Shown piece after piece: positions 36,487 to 45,673 of a stretch of 64,000 nt of DNA. Within the stretch, counting starts at the first letter, position 1. Each line of letters opens with the position of its first letter. The notes beneath the pieces were generated by a model. The model was not told where the DNA came from. It did not search any database and saw only the letters and a list, made by a program, of their open reading frames with translations. Source of the stretch: Flavobacterium sp. 9AF. GTDB lineage: Bacteria; Bacteroidota; Bacteroidia; Flavobacteriales; Flavobacteriaceae. The DNA lies in the NCBI RefSeq assembly GCF_902506265.1, contig NZ_LR733556.1, forward strand, positions 544,714-608,713. The letters are read 5' to 3'. The translations under genes and the position numbers were made by a program.

Positions 36487-39285
36487 CTAGAATGATAAGA
36501 TGTATTCTACTAAACCTTGCTCATGATCTAAATTCATCTTTTTACGTAATCTATATCTTTTAATCTCAACACTTCTAACAGAAATATTTAACAATGGCGC
36601 AATTTCTTTAGACGACAAATTGAGTCTTAAATAGGCACAAAGTCTTAAATCATTGGGAGTTAATGAAGGATGATCATGTTTTACTTTCTTTAAAAAATCA
36701 TTATCAGCATTATCAAAAGCTTCTTTAAAAGTATTCCAAGAATCTTCCTTATTTATATTCTTTGTAATGGTAGAAATAACTGTCTTGACATTTTTATTTG
36801 TTATTTCTGTTGCATTTTTTAAATCTTCTTTAATTAAAGTTAGTAACTCATCCTTTTTAATCAAACTCATTGTTGAAACTGCCAATTCTCTTTTTTTACT
36901 ATCAACATCTTGTGTTAATTGCTCGTTTTTTATTTTCATTAATTGTTGAGCATTCTCTAGTTCTTTAATCTCTAACAATAAATTATTTTCTTCAATCAAT
37001 TTTTGCTCTTTTTCGCGATAGTAATTTTTATAAGCTTTGTTAACATAATAACCTAAAATGATTAATAATAAAGAGTAAACAAATAAGGCAAGATTTGTAA
37101 AATACCAAGGCTTCAAAATAGTAAATTTATAAACTACTATATCATCAGGTTTTGAATTAGCAATTTTAGATCTAACCTTAAAAGTATATTCACCTGGAGG
37201 CAAATTTTTAAAATTTGAACTTGTTTTAGAGGACCACTCACTCCATTCATTTTGAAACCCTTCTAATAAAAATTGATATTCAGCATTTATATATTTATTA
37301 TATTCTGGTACAGAATAGCTAAAAATAATATTATTTTCATTATACTTAAAAGACCCACTATCAAAAACAGAACAACTTACCACTTTCTCGTTTAATTTAT
37401 TAATTGCAACATTTGTAATAGTTAATTTATAATCTTTAAATGTTAAATCATTTAAATTTATTGTGTAATATCCATCTGTAGTACCAATGAGGTAAATTGA
37501 ATTATATAATTGGGTAATATTCTCATAACCTAACATGGAATTAGTAAGTGAAGCTGGAATAGGAATAACATTTTCCTTTAATTGATTACTTAATTTACTT
37601 AATGAAAAATAATGGATGTAATTTTTGGTAAACAACCATAAACGATTTGATTTATCCACAATTAATTTACCAGATGTGTACTCATCTTTTTTAAAAACGT
37701 TACTTAAAATCACATCTTTTTCAAATTCTTTTGTCTTAGTATTAAGTTTATAAACGCCTTCTTTATAAGCATAATATATAAATTCATTAAATTTTATTAA
37801 ACATGAGTTTTTACCTTTTGTAGGGTTTTTATAAGTAAAAAAAGACTTAGTTTGTTTTAAATTAGAATCTAATTCCAATCTAAAAACACCTTTGTATTCA
37901 TGACTAATATAAACTTCAGAATTGTTAGTAATTTCAAAATGCTTTGAAGAATAATCAAATCCATTAATTTTATGACTAAATTTCCATTCCCCGTTTTGTT
38001 TATATAAAATACTTAATCCTATATAATTGCCTTGAATTAAAACATCCGTTCTATTAGGAATATTTTCTATTTTCCATGTACCTGAACCATTATAAATTTG
38101 TTTGGCAATTTCGTTTTCTATTACAAATGTCCCAGTATTGTGACCACAAAACAATGTATTATCATTTTCAAATAATGACCATACTTGTCCTTTTGTTCCT
38201 TCTATAAATTTAAAATCTGAATCATTATTTAATTTCTTAACAAATAAACCTTGATTTGTTCCTATATATAAATTTTCTTGAAAAACTAAAGAAGAATAAA
38301 CCGTTCCTAAAATTCCTGTATCGTCTGAAAAACTTTTTATTGGTGATTGTAGATTAATACAATTGATTCCATTATCAAGACCTATCCATAAATTCTTATC
38401 AATATCTTCAAAAAGGGACAAAGCTGTATTATTACTAAGTCCTTTAGTTTGTGTTAAATGATATTTTATATTCCAGTCTTTATCTAACACAAAAACACCA
38501 TTTGAAACGGTTCCAATTGCTAGGTTATTATCAGACAATAATAAGCTACTATAAACACTACTTGCTCCTATTTCCCTATCAGCTGGGATTAAAAATTTAG
38601 TTAAACTACCTTCTCTTAGCTCAAAAAAACCTAAAAATTCAGTCTCTACTATTAATCGCTCATTAATAAAGAATAAATTGACAATCTTATTATTCAAAAA
38701 AATGGAATCTTTTGAGATAAGTTTACTCTTTCCATTTTCGATTTCAAATAATCCTTTATTGGCAACATGAAAATAGATAGCATTATTAACCACAAAAGAT
38801 TTAATTATGGTCTCATTCTCTTTAATAATATTAAATTTTTCATTTTTAGTATTATAAATATAAATTTGATTGAAAGATTGAAAAATTATCCATTGTTCGT
38901 AATTAAGTATATTCCAAAATTGTTCATCATCTTTTAATTTATTTTTTATTTTCTTACTTAATGAGGTATAAATCAATTCATTCGTATTATTCCTTGACCA
39001 ATACCCAAATTCCATATAAGCACCAGTATAAATTTTATCATCAATTGCTACAACTGAGCGAATAATTGTCTCATTTGGTGATGGATACAAAATCCAATTA
39101 GCACCATTAAACTCAAGTAAGCCTTCATTATTTGCAAAAAAAACAGAATGTTTCTTGTCTTGGGTAATCATCCAATTTTGATTACCAGCTGCGTACAAGC
39201 TTTGAGGATATTTCACAATGGGTGGTAATTCCTGTGAATAAAGTGAAATAAAACAAAAAAACAAAACAGTATGTAAGTATCTCAA
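36487..39285 (-). CDS. Membrane-anchored propeller sensor with LuxR-type DNA-binding domain
   Basis: One-component transmembrane regulator of 932 residues. A signal peptide (about 1-17) is followed by a periplasmic beta-propeller region (about 20-650, repeats such as LWIGLDNGINCI and NLYIGTNQGLFV). Next come a Y_Y_Y domain (about 680-735, YQFLLEGFQNEWSEW), one membrane helix (about 745-765), a charged coiled coil and a cytoplasmic LuxR/GerE-like helix-turn-helix (about 865-932, LSSKEIAPLLNISVRSVEIK). It has no kinase or receiver domain, so signal would pass directly across the membrane to DNA. Its position upstream of susC suggests it senses glucan oligosaccharides and controls this PUL. Confidence 0.88.
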   Translation of the reverse strand: MRYLHTVLFFCFISLYSQELPPIVKYPQSLYAAGNQNWMITQDKKHSVFFANNEGLLEFNGANWILYPSPNETIIRSVVAIDDKIYTGAYMEFGYWSRNNTNELIYTSLSKKIKNKLKDDEQFWNILNYEQWIIFQSFNQIYIYNTKNEKFNIIKENETIIKSFVVNNAIYFHVANKGLFEIENGKSKLISKDSIFLNNKIVNLFFINERLIVETEFLGFFELREGSLTKFLIPADREIGASSVYSSLLLSDNNLAIGTVSNGVFVLDKDWNIKYHLTQTKGLSNNTALSLFEDIDKNLWIGLDNGINCINLQSPIKSFSDDTGILGTVYSSLVFQENLYIGTNQGLFVKKLNNDSDFKFIEGTKGQVWSLFENDNTLFCGHNTGTFVIENEIAKQIYNGSGTWKIENIPNRTDVLIQGNYIGLSILYKQNGEWKFSHKINGFDYSSKHFEITNNSEVYISHEYKGVFRLELDSNLKQTKSFFTYKNPTKGKNSCLIKFNEFIYYAYKEGVYKLNTKTKEFEKDVILSNVFKKDEYTSGKLIVDKSNRLWLFTKNYIHYFSLSKLSNQLKENVIPIPASLTNSMLGYENITQLYNSIYLIGTTDGYYTINLNDLTFKDYKLTITNVAINKLNEKVVSCSVFDSGSFKYNENNIIFSYSVPEYNKYINAEYQFLLEGFQNEWSEWSSKTSSNFKNLPPGEYTFKVRSKIANSKPDDIVVYKFTILKPWYFTNLALFVYSLLLIILGYYVNKAYKNYYREKEQKLIEENNLLLEIKELENAQQLMKIKNEQLTQDVDSKKRELAVSTMSLIKKDELLTLIKEDLKNATEITNKNVKTVISTITKNINKEDSWNTFKEAFDNADNDFLKKVKHDHPSLTPNDLRLCAYLRLNLSSKEIAPLLNISVRSVEIKRYRLRKKMNLDHEQGLVEYILSF

Positions 39286-39342
39286 AATAATTATCTTTTA
39301 AATAGTTTAGAATATTTATGCACTATAAATGTATAAAAATAT

Positions 39343-39370
39343 AAAAAAAGGTATGCAACGCATACCTTTT
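39343..39370 (-). terminator. Intrinsic terminator after the secreted glycan-binding protein gene
   Basis: A perfect 11-bp stem (AAAAGGTATGC at 39346-39356 with GCATACCTTTT at 39360-39370) has a 3-base loop. A T run follows on the minus strand. It separates the T9SS-protein gene from the regulator gene. Confidence 0.85.
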
Positions 39371-39390
39371 ATATCAAAAAATCAAAATTA

Positions 39391-40632
39391 CTACTTTTTA
39401 ATAAAAATCTTAGTTATTGAGTTACTATCTGACGAAATTTTCACAAAATACTGCCCTTCATTTAATTCAGAAACATCAATTGAAAATTCATTTTCAGCAA
39501 TATTCTTTGACAATATCAATTGACCTAATTGATTATAAAATGCAACATTATTGGCTCTATCATTTAATTTAAAATTTAAATTAGACGAACTAGGATTTGG
39601 AAACATCTTAACGTCAATATTTTCAAAAATTTTAGTTCCCAATGCTGAAGTAGTAAAATAAACATTATCAAAATAAACTGTTCCAGGTGTTGCTGCCAAA
39701 ACATCAAATTTATATTGAAACCATGTCGTTGCGTTAAATCCTAAATTAGTAAAATAAGACATGGGGATAGTAACACTTTTCCATGTATTTAATACGATAG
39801 CTTCTTGTTCCGGCAAACGATATACATATTCCGTAACTGGAGTATTTGAAATCAAATACAATCCAAAGGTAGTTGCATTACTTGTCCAATAATCAAAATG
39901 TACGTACTGTGCAGTAGTTACATCCGTTTCATTATAACCTGCACCAAAACCTGCTATAGCAAAATTGATTTTTAAAGCATTATTTATACCCGCTCCAGAA
40001 TCCAAGTCAACATCTGAGGCAGTACCAAAAGAGTATTGATACGTATTTGGATACGATTCACTATACATACTCACTACAGTTGATGGATCTGCTGTAGGAA
40101 CCGGTGCTGGTCCAGAAGGTGTTGGTAACGGTGGTGGTGGAGCTATATTAGTTCCTCCAGCAAAATTATCAACCCAATACGTATCGGTCTCATAGTTATT
40201 AAAATCGGTAAAAAGGACCACTTTTGAATAATTACCTAAACCACTTCCAAAATTCAATGTAATCGATTGCCAAGATGTTCCTGTAGTTGTAAAAGGTAAT
40301 TCAACAGTTGCTGGTCCACCTACTCCTCCTTCGAATTTCAATAAATGATTACCTGTTGTATTTCCATTCAATGGTTTAATCATAAAAGTGATTGTATTAT
40401 TTCCATCATCAGATAAATCTAAATTTTCTGCAAGATCCAATTGTGCAGTGTCATATAATTGCCCTCCTCCTATTACTTGGGCTACCATATTACCATTATC
40501 ATCAATTAAAGTAACATTACAACCATCATAGCCTGTCATTAAATGGGAAGGGCTAGAGAAATCCAAAGGAAAGGATTGAGAAAATCCATTACTGATTCCT
40601 AAAAAAATAAATAAAAGAGTAATTTTTTTCAT
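39391..40632 (-). CDS. T9SS-secreted two-domain putative glycan-binding protein
   Basis: Secreted protein of 413 residues without a recognisable catalytic motif. A signal peptide (1-18) precedes a CBM-like beta sandwich (about 20-160, containing LLKFEGGVGGPATVELPF and YWVDNFAGG). This resembles the binding domains of the SGBP at 30155. A Pro-rich linker (about 165-185) leads to a second beta-sandwich (about 186-330, ending VYFDNVYFTT). A type A T9SS sorting domain (MFPNPSS to KIFIKK) ends the protein. It may coat or disrupt beta-glucan outside the cell. It has its own terminator and an operator-like box shared with the glucan susC, which supports co-regulation. Confidence 0.75.
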   Translation of the reverse strand: MKKITLLFIFLGISNGFSQSFPLDFSSPSHLMTGYDGCNVTLIDDNGNMVAQVIGGGQLYDTAQLDLAENLDLSDDGNNTITFMIKPLNGNTTGNHLLKFEGGVGGPATVELPFTTTGTSWQSITLNFGSGLGNYSKVVLFTDFNNYETDTYWVDNFAGGTNIAPPPPLPTPSGPAPVPTADPSTVVSMYSESYPNTYQYSFGTASDVDLDSGAGINNALKINFAIAGFGAGYNETDVTTAQYVHFDYWTSNATTFGLYLISNTPVTEYVYRLPEQEAIVLNTWKSVTIPMSYFTNLGFNATTWFQYKFDVLAATPGTVYFDNVYFTTSALGTKIFENIDVKMFPNPSSSNLNFKLNDRANNVAFYNQLGQLILSKNIAENEFSIDVSELNEGQYFVKISSDSNSITKIFIKK

Positions 40633-40839
40633 ATTATGTTTTTAAAAAGTTAAAAAATAAGAATTATTAAATTTAATCGATAAAAAATTACGAAAAACAA
40701 AAATCAATATATAGAAACTATACAATATCAATTTAAATTTTAACTCAACCATAAACATATAAAATACAAGCATAATGAATGATTAACAAGTAAATAAGTA
40801 AAAAAAGTCTCTAAAATAATATTTATTTACAACGCTTTC

Positions 40840-40862
40840 GTATAGGTTATGTATAGGTAGAA
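40840..40862 (-). promoter_or_regulatory. Putative operator shared with the beta-glucan susC promoter
   Basis: GTATAGGT occurs at 40840-40847 and 40851-40858, 11 bp apart. The second is inside ATGTATAGGTAGAA (40849-40862), identical over 14 bp to 36456-36469. The box starts 217 bp before the start codon of the 39391-40632 gene. Both sites also lie near a CGAAARCGTTG sequence, in opposite orientation. The rest of the 355-bp divergent gap (40633-40987) has no gene apart from the uvrA promoter. Confidence 0.55.
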
Positions 40863-40960
40863 AAACATGTTTTTGGTTAAATTAAAAGCTATAAAAGTTA
40901 AAAAAAAACAATAAGTTAAAATGATGTGCTAATGGATAGGAAACTTATTTTCAGATTAAT

Positions 40961-40968
40961 TATCTTTG
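40961..40968 (+). promoter_or_regulatory. Promoter -7 element of uvrA
   Basis: TATCTTTG matches the flavobacterial TAnnTTTG element exactly and lies 19 bases before the uvrA ATG. No clear TTG -33 element is seen at the usual spacing. Confidence 0.55.
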
Positions 40969-40987
40969 CATTCCTTTAGATTTTATT

Positions 40988-43783
40988 ATGATAAAAACCG
41001 ACTTTTCTAAACTAGAAGCAAAAAAAAATATTTTAATAAAAGGTGCTCAATTACATAACCTTAAAGATATAGATGTAGCTATTCCTAGAAACAAACTTGT
41101 AGTCATAACTGGACTGTCTGGATCTGGTAAATCTAGTTTAGCATTTGACACACTATATGCAGAAGGTCAAAGACGTTATGTTGAAAGTTTATCTTCCTAC
41201 GCGAGACAATTTTTAGGTCGTTTAGACAAACCAAAAGTTGAATATATAAAAGGTATTGCACCTGCCATTGCTATTGAACAAAAGGTTAATACCACCAATG
41301 CGCGTTCAACTGTTGGAACATCAACTGAAATATACGATTATTTAAAACTTCTTTATGCCAGAGTAGGTAAAACGTATTCTCCTATATCTGGAAAAGAAGT
41401 TAAAAAAGATACGGTTTCAGACGTTATTCAAGAAGTAAAGTCTTTTAAATTAAATTCGAAATGGTTGCTTTTAGCTCCTATACATTTAGAAAAAGGAAGA
41501 GCATTGGAAGACAAATTAAAAGTATTGCTTCAACAAGGATTTGCTCGTATTTTGGTTAATAATGAAATGATTCGTTTGGATGAATTCTCGACTTCGCTCG
41601 AAGTGACCTCAGAAAATGAAATATTTTTGATTATTGATCGTATCATTGTAAAAGAAGAAGAAGAATTCTACAATCGATTAGCTGATGCTATTCAAACTGC
41701 TTTTTATGAAGGTAAAGGAGAATGTTACTTACAAGAAGTTGAAACTCATAAAAGATTTCATTATAGTTCCAATTTTGAATTGGATGGAATTACTTTTTTA
41801 GAGCCTAATGTCCATTTGTTTAGTTTTAACAATCCTTATGGAGCTTGTCCAAAATGCGAAGGTTATGGAAATATTATTGGTATTGATGAAGATTTAGTAA
41901 TTCCAAATACCGCACTTTCTGTCTATGAAAATGCTATTTTTCCATGGAGAGGAGAAAGTATGAGTTGGTATCGAGATCAATTAGTAAACAATGCCTATAA
42001 ATTTGATTTCCCAATTCATAAATCCTTTTTTGAGTTAACCAAAGAACAAAAACAACTTATTTGGGACGGAAATAAATACTTTACGGGCTTACATGATTTC
42101 TTCAGCGAATTAGAAGAAAAAAATTATAAAATTCAAAATCGCGTTTTATTATCTCGTTATAGAGGTAAAACCAAATGTACATTGTGTAAAGGCAAAAGAT
42201 TGCGTCCTGAAGCCAATAATATTAAAATTGCCAATCATACGATTACCGAATTAGTAGATTTACCGATTGTTAATTTAATCGAATTTTTCAAAAAACTAGA
42301 ACTTAATGAATACGATACTAAAGTGGCCAAACGTCTCTTAATTGAGATTAATAATCGTTTAGGCTTTCTAGCGAATGTAGGATTAAGCTATTTGACATTA
42401 AATCGAAATTCCGCTTCTCTTTCTGGAGGAGAATCACAACGTATTAATTTGGCTACCTCTTTAGGAAGTAGCTTAGTAGGTTCGATGTATATTTTAGATG
42501 AGCCAAGTATAGGTTTACATCCAAAAGATACTGAACGTTTAATCGACGTATTGAAAAACCTTCGTGATTTAGGCAATACTGTAATTGTTGTAGAACATGA
42601 TGAAGATATCATGAAAGCAGCCGATATGATTATAGATATTGGTCCAGAAGCGGGCACTTTTGGAGGAGAATTAGTGGCTCAAGGTACGTATGAAGAAATA
42701 TTACAATCGGAATCTTTAACAGCTAAATATTTAAATGGTAAGGAAGAAATTGCTGTACCTCAAAAAAGAAGAAAGTTTAAAAATCATATCGATATTATTG
42801 GAGCACGAGAAAACAATCTAAAAAATCAGAATTTTACTTTTCCTCTAGATTGTCTTACGGTTATAACAGGTGTATCTGGAAGTGGAAAAAGTACTTTGGT
42901 TAAGAAAATTTTATTTCCTGCTGTACAAAAAAAATTAGAAGGCGTGAGTGAAAAACCCGGACAATTTACAGAAATAAGCGGTAGTTTCACTAACATTAAA
43001 CACATTGAATATGTCGATCAAAATCCTATTGGTCGCAGTTCTCGTTCCAATCCAGTTACTTATATTAAGGCCTATGATGATATTCGAGATTTGTTTGCCA
43101 AACAAAATGTTTCCAAACTAAGAGGCTATCAAGCCAAACATTTTTCATTTAACGTAGATGGTGGACGTTGTGAAACTTGTAAAGGAGATGGCGAAGTAAC
43201 CATTGAAATGCAATTTATGGCAGATGTACACCTAGAATGTGAAACTTGTAATGGAAAACGATTTAAAAAAGAGATTCTAGAAGTTACATTTGAAGGTAAA
43301 AACATCGATGACATTTTAACCATGACTATTGATGATGCTGTAGCATTCTTTAATCTTCATAAACAAACTAAAATTACTCAAAAATTACAACCTTTACAGG
43401 ATGTTGGTTTAGGCTATGTCCAATTAGGACAATCTTCATCTACCTTGTCAGGTGGAGAAGCACAACGTATCAAACTGGCTTCCTTTTTAGTCAAAGGAAC
43501 GATTAAAGACAAAGCCTTATTTGTTTTTGACGAACCAACAACGGGTTTACATTTTCATGATATTAAAAAATTATTACAATCCTTTGAAGCCTTAATTGAA
43601 AAAGGACATTCCATTATTGTTATTGAACACAATTTGGATTTGATAAAATGTGCCGATTATATCATTGACATTGGTCCGGAAGGTGGGGAAAACGGTGGTG
43701 AATTAATTGCTTTTGGTACACCTGAAGAAGTGGCAAAAAATAAGAATTCAGTGACTGGGAAATATTTAAAGGAGAAGTTGTAA
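40988..43783 (+). CDS. uvrA: Excinuclease ABC subunit A (UvrA)
   Basis: DNA-damage recognition ATPase of nucleotide excision repair, 931 residues, cytoplasmic. There are two ABC ATPase modules, with Walker A motifs GLSGSGKSS and GVSGSGKST and signature motifs SGGESQRI and LSGGEAQRI. Zinc-binding cysteine pairs are CPKCEGYG, CTLCKGKR, CETCKGDG and CETCNGKR. The length is close to that of other flavobacterial UvrA. An unusual palindrome within 41585-41607 encodes part of a poorly conserved stretch (EFSTSLEVTSEN). It stands alone on the plus strand, divergent from the glucan locus, and marks the end of the polysaccharide region. Confidence 0.96.
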   Translation: MIKTDFSKLEAKKNILIKGAQLHNLKDIDVAIPRNKLVVITGLSGSGKSSLAFDTLYAEGQRRYVESLSSYARQFLGRLDKPKVEYIKGIAPAIAIEQKVNTTNARSTVGTSTEIYDYLKLLYARVGKTYSPISGKEVKKDTVSDVIQEVKSFKLNSKWLLLAPIHLEKGRALEDKLKVLLQQGFARILVNNEMIRLDEFSTSLEVTSENEIFLIIDRIIVKEEEEFYNRLADAIQTAFYEGKGECYLQEVETHKRFHYSSNFELDGITFLEPNVHLFSFNNPYGACPKCEGYGNIIGIDEDLVIPNTALSVYENAIFPWRGESMSWYRDQLVNNAYKFDFPIHKSFFELTKEQKQLIWDGNKYFTGLHDFFSELEEKNYKIQNRVLLSRYRGKTKCTLCKGKRLRPEANNIKIANHTITELVDLPIVNLIEFFKKLELNEYDTKVAKRLLIEINNRLGFLANVGLSYLTLNRNSASLSGGESQRINLATSLGSSLVGSMYILDEPSIGLHPKDTERLIDVLKNLRDLGNTVIVVEHDEDIMKAADMIIDIGPEAGTFGGELVAQGTYEEILQSESLTAKYLNGKEEIAVPQKRRKFKNHIDIIGARENNLKNQNFTFPLDCLTVITGVSGSGKSTLVKKILFPAVQKKLEGVSEKPGQFTEISGSFTNIKHIEYVDQNPIGRSSRSNPVTYIKAYDDIRDLFAKQNVSKLRGYQAKHFSFNVDGGRCETCKGDGEVTIEMQFMADVHLECETCNGKRFKKEILEVTFEGKNIDDILTMTIDDAVAFFNLHKQTKITQKLQPLQDVGLGYVQLGQSSSTLSGGEAQRIKLASFLVKGTIKDKALFVFDEPTTGLHFHDIKKLLQSFEALIEKGHSIIVIEHNLDLIKCADYIIDIGPEGGENGGELIAFGTPEEVAKNKNSVTGKYLKEKL
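41585..41607. repeat. Possible REP-like palindrome embedded in uvrA
   Basis: ACTTCG ct CGAAGT (41591-41604) sits inside a sequence beginning TTCTCGAC and ending GAAGTGAC. Similar palindromic sequences are dispersed in many Bacteroidota genomes, as I recall them. It is in frame with uvrA. Only one copy is present in this window, so the call rests on resemblance. Confidence 0.3.
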
Positions 43784-43805
43784 TTTATAATAAATATTAA
43801 TTCTT

Positions 43806-44285
43806 ATGAAAACCCATATAATTTTCTTATATTTTTTATTCTTTTTAGTTAGTTGTAATAAATCAAAAGAAGATTTATCTGAAAAATTAATACAAAACTC
43901 TGAAAGAAAAAATTATATAGCGCTAGTTTGCGATGAGATTGAAAAAAACTCATTTGATTTAACAAAAAAAGAGGTTTCACAAACAGAAGAACTTTTGTCA
44001 CAAGCAATAAAAGAATTAAACAAAAAGAGTAAAGAAAATGTTAATCCTTATGAAGAAGAGTTTGAAATCGATTTAAGAAAATATAAAAGACAATTTTGTG
44101 CTTCAATCGATAAAAATGGAGATAAAACTGTATTTGTATTAGGAATTAATGAGGATAATATTAGGAATAATAGTTGGGAGACAAAATGGTGTAGAGTTGC
44201 AGGAGGAGGTAGTAATTATTTTCATGGTGGAATAAATTTAACCAAAAATAAATATTTTAGTTTTGGTATAAATGCTCCAAAATAA
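43806..44285 (+). CDS. Small hypothetical lipoprotein
   Basis: A 159-residue protein with a clear lipobox signal (FFLVSCNK). I do not recognise the family. It has a charged helical N-terminal half and a C-terminal half ending in a beta-rich GGGSNYFHGGINLTKNKYFSFGI. It follows uvrA by 22 bp and may be co-transcribed with it, but no functional link is evident. Confidence 0.75.
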   Translation: MKTHIIFLYFLFFLVSCNKSKEDLSEKLIQNSERKNYIALVCDEIEKNSFDLTKKEVSQTEELLSQAIKELNKKSKENVNPYEEEFEIDLRKYKRQFCASIDKNGDKTVFVLGINEDNIRNNSWETKWCRVAGGGSNYFHGGINLTKNKYFSFGINAPK

Positions 44286-44370
44286 ATAATAAAAATAAAA
44301 AAGTAATATTATTCATTTGGAATTTAATACTTTTCGAATTGACAAATTATCACATTGACAAATTGCTTTC

Positions 44371-44844
44371 ATGAACATCAAATTACTAACCATAGGAAAA
44401 ACGGATAATAAAAACTTACAAGCTTTAATGGATGAGTACACCAAGCGTTTAGGTTTTTATGTAAAATTTGATTTAGAAATTATTCCCGATATAAAAAACG
44501 TAAAGAATTTAAGTGAAGCCCAACAAAAAGAAAAAGAAGGCGAATTGATTCTTTCCAAAATTACAGCAACTGATCATTTGATTCTTTTAGACGAAAATGG
44601 AAAGACATTTTCAAGCGTTGGTTTTTCTGAGTTTTTACAAAAGAAAATGAATGCAGGTATTAAAACTTTAATATTTGTGATTGGTGGCCCGTATGGCTTT
44701 AGTGAAACTGTTTACAAACAAGCCGTAGGAAAAGTTTCTTTATCAGAAATGACATTTTCCCATCAAATGGTACGCTTATTTGTTATCGAACAAATTTATA
44801 GAGGATTTACTATTTTAAGAAACGAACCCTATCACCATCAATAA
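44371..44844 (+). CDS. rlmH: 23S rRNA (pseudouridine1915-N3)-methyltransferase RlmH
   Basis: A 157-residue SPOUT-family methyltransferase that modifies pseudouridine 1915 in helix 69 of 23S rRNA. Diagnostic parts are LLDENGKTFSS, the SAM-binding knot FVIGGPYGFS, and the strongly conserved C-terminus MVRLFVIEQIYRGFTILRNE followed by PYHHQ. The length is normal for the family. Confidence 0.97.
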   Translation: MNIKLLTIGKTDNKNLQALMDEYTKRLGFYVKFDLEIIPDIKNVKNLSEAQQKEKEGELILSKITATDHLILLDENGKTFSSVGFSEFLQKKMNAGIKTLIFVIGGPYGFSETVYKQAVGKVSLSEMTFSHQMVRLFVIEQIYRGFTILRNEPYHHQ

Positions 44845-44929
44845 TTTTTTTCTATTGTAAAGAGTTATCTTTTATTTCTTACAAATTATTGACAAATAAT
44901 TAATAATAACCATTTACATCATTTTTTTT

Positions 44930-44959
44930 TTGCTAGTATTATTTTTTAACATATATTTA
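44930..44959 (+). promoter_or_regulatory. Promoter of the 44998-45498 gene
   Basis: A TTG at 44930-44932 and TATATTTA at 44952-44959, separated by 19 bases, fit the flavobacterial TTG/TAnnTTTG layout with one mismatch. The ATG is 38 bases downstream. Confidence 0.55.
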
Positions 44960-44997
44960 GCCAAAATAAATAACACTTAACCTAAACTAGATAAGTT

Positions 44998-45498
44998 ATG
45001 AAAAAAGTCATTATTGCCCTTGCATTAATCGCTAATTGTATTGCATTTGCCCAAATTAAAGTAATTGAAACTACTCCTATTGTACGATTAGGATCTATTG
45101 GACAAAATGATATGTTCATTCAAAATGAAGGGAATGAATATACTTTTTTTTACAAAAATGTAGAAAATGAGGAAGAAGCTAACACAAGATCTTTCTCCTT
45201 CAAAGATTTAGATAATGATTTTGCTAAATTGCAAGAAATTATTGTTTCTGGTTTTAATGCAGATCCATTATTAGACATTAAATTAGAATTACCTAATCAA
45301 TTTGTATGGTTACATTATTCTAAAAACTTAGATCGTACTTTTGTACAATTCATGAGTAAAAATAAGAATAACGAAGTTACTGGTGTTTCTAAAGCCTTTA
45401 CTTTAAGTCAAATAGATAAATTATTTGAAAAAAAAGCAACTAATGGAAAAGGAAATGGAAAGAAAAAAGGAGATGATGTAATGTCTGAATTCAAATAA
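44998..45498 (+). CDS. Small secreted hypothetical protein
   Basis: A 166-residue protein with a Sec signal peptide (MKKVIIALALIANCIAFAQ). The mature part is acidic with a KNVENEEEANTRSFSF stretch, and the tail is Lys/Gly-rich (NGKGNGKKKGDD). I do not recognise a family. It is a single-gene unit with a good promoter upstream and a hairpin element downstream. Confidence 0.75.
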   Translation: MKKVIIALALIANCIAFAQIKVIETTPIVRLGSIGQNDMFIQNEGNEYTFFYKNVENEEEANTRSFSFKDLDNDFAKLQEIIVSGFNADPLLDIKLELPNQFVWLHYSKNLDRTFVQFMSKNKNNEVTGVSKAFTLSQIDKLFEKKATNGKGNGKKKGDDVMSEFK

Positions 45499-45522
45499 AA
45501 ACAGATTAAATTATATATAAAA

Positions 45523-45668
45523 AAGAGATTGTCGAAAAAGTCTTAATTTGTCATTCCGAATTTATTTAATTCGATTTCGGAATCTAATAATAGTTGAAAA
45601 TCAAATAATTATTTATAGAAGCTGAAACTAGTTCAGCTTGACAAGGTTGTACTTTTGGACAGCCTCTT
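45523..45668. repeat. Dispersed hairpin element with terminal inverted repeats (copy 2)
   Basis: A 146-bp element has inverted ends (AAGAGATTGTC at 45523 and GACAGCCTCTT at 45658-45668). It contains two inner hairpin blocks, TCATTCCGAA...TTCGGAATCT and AAGCTGAAAC...GTTCAGCTT. It lies between convergent genes, where it could end both transcripts. Related copies are at 18108-18242 and, core only, at 60012-60072. Confidence 0.75.
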
Positions 45669-45673
45669 TTTTT

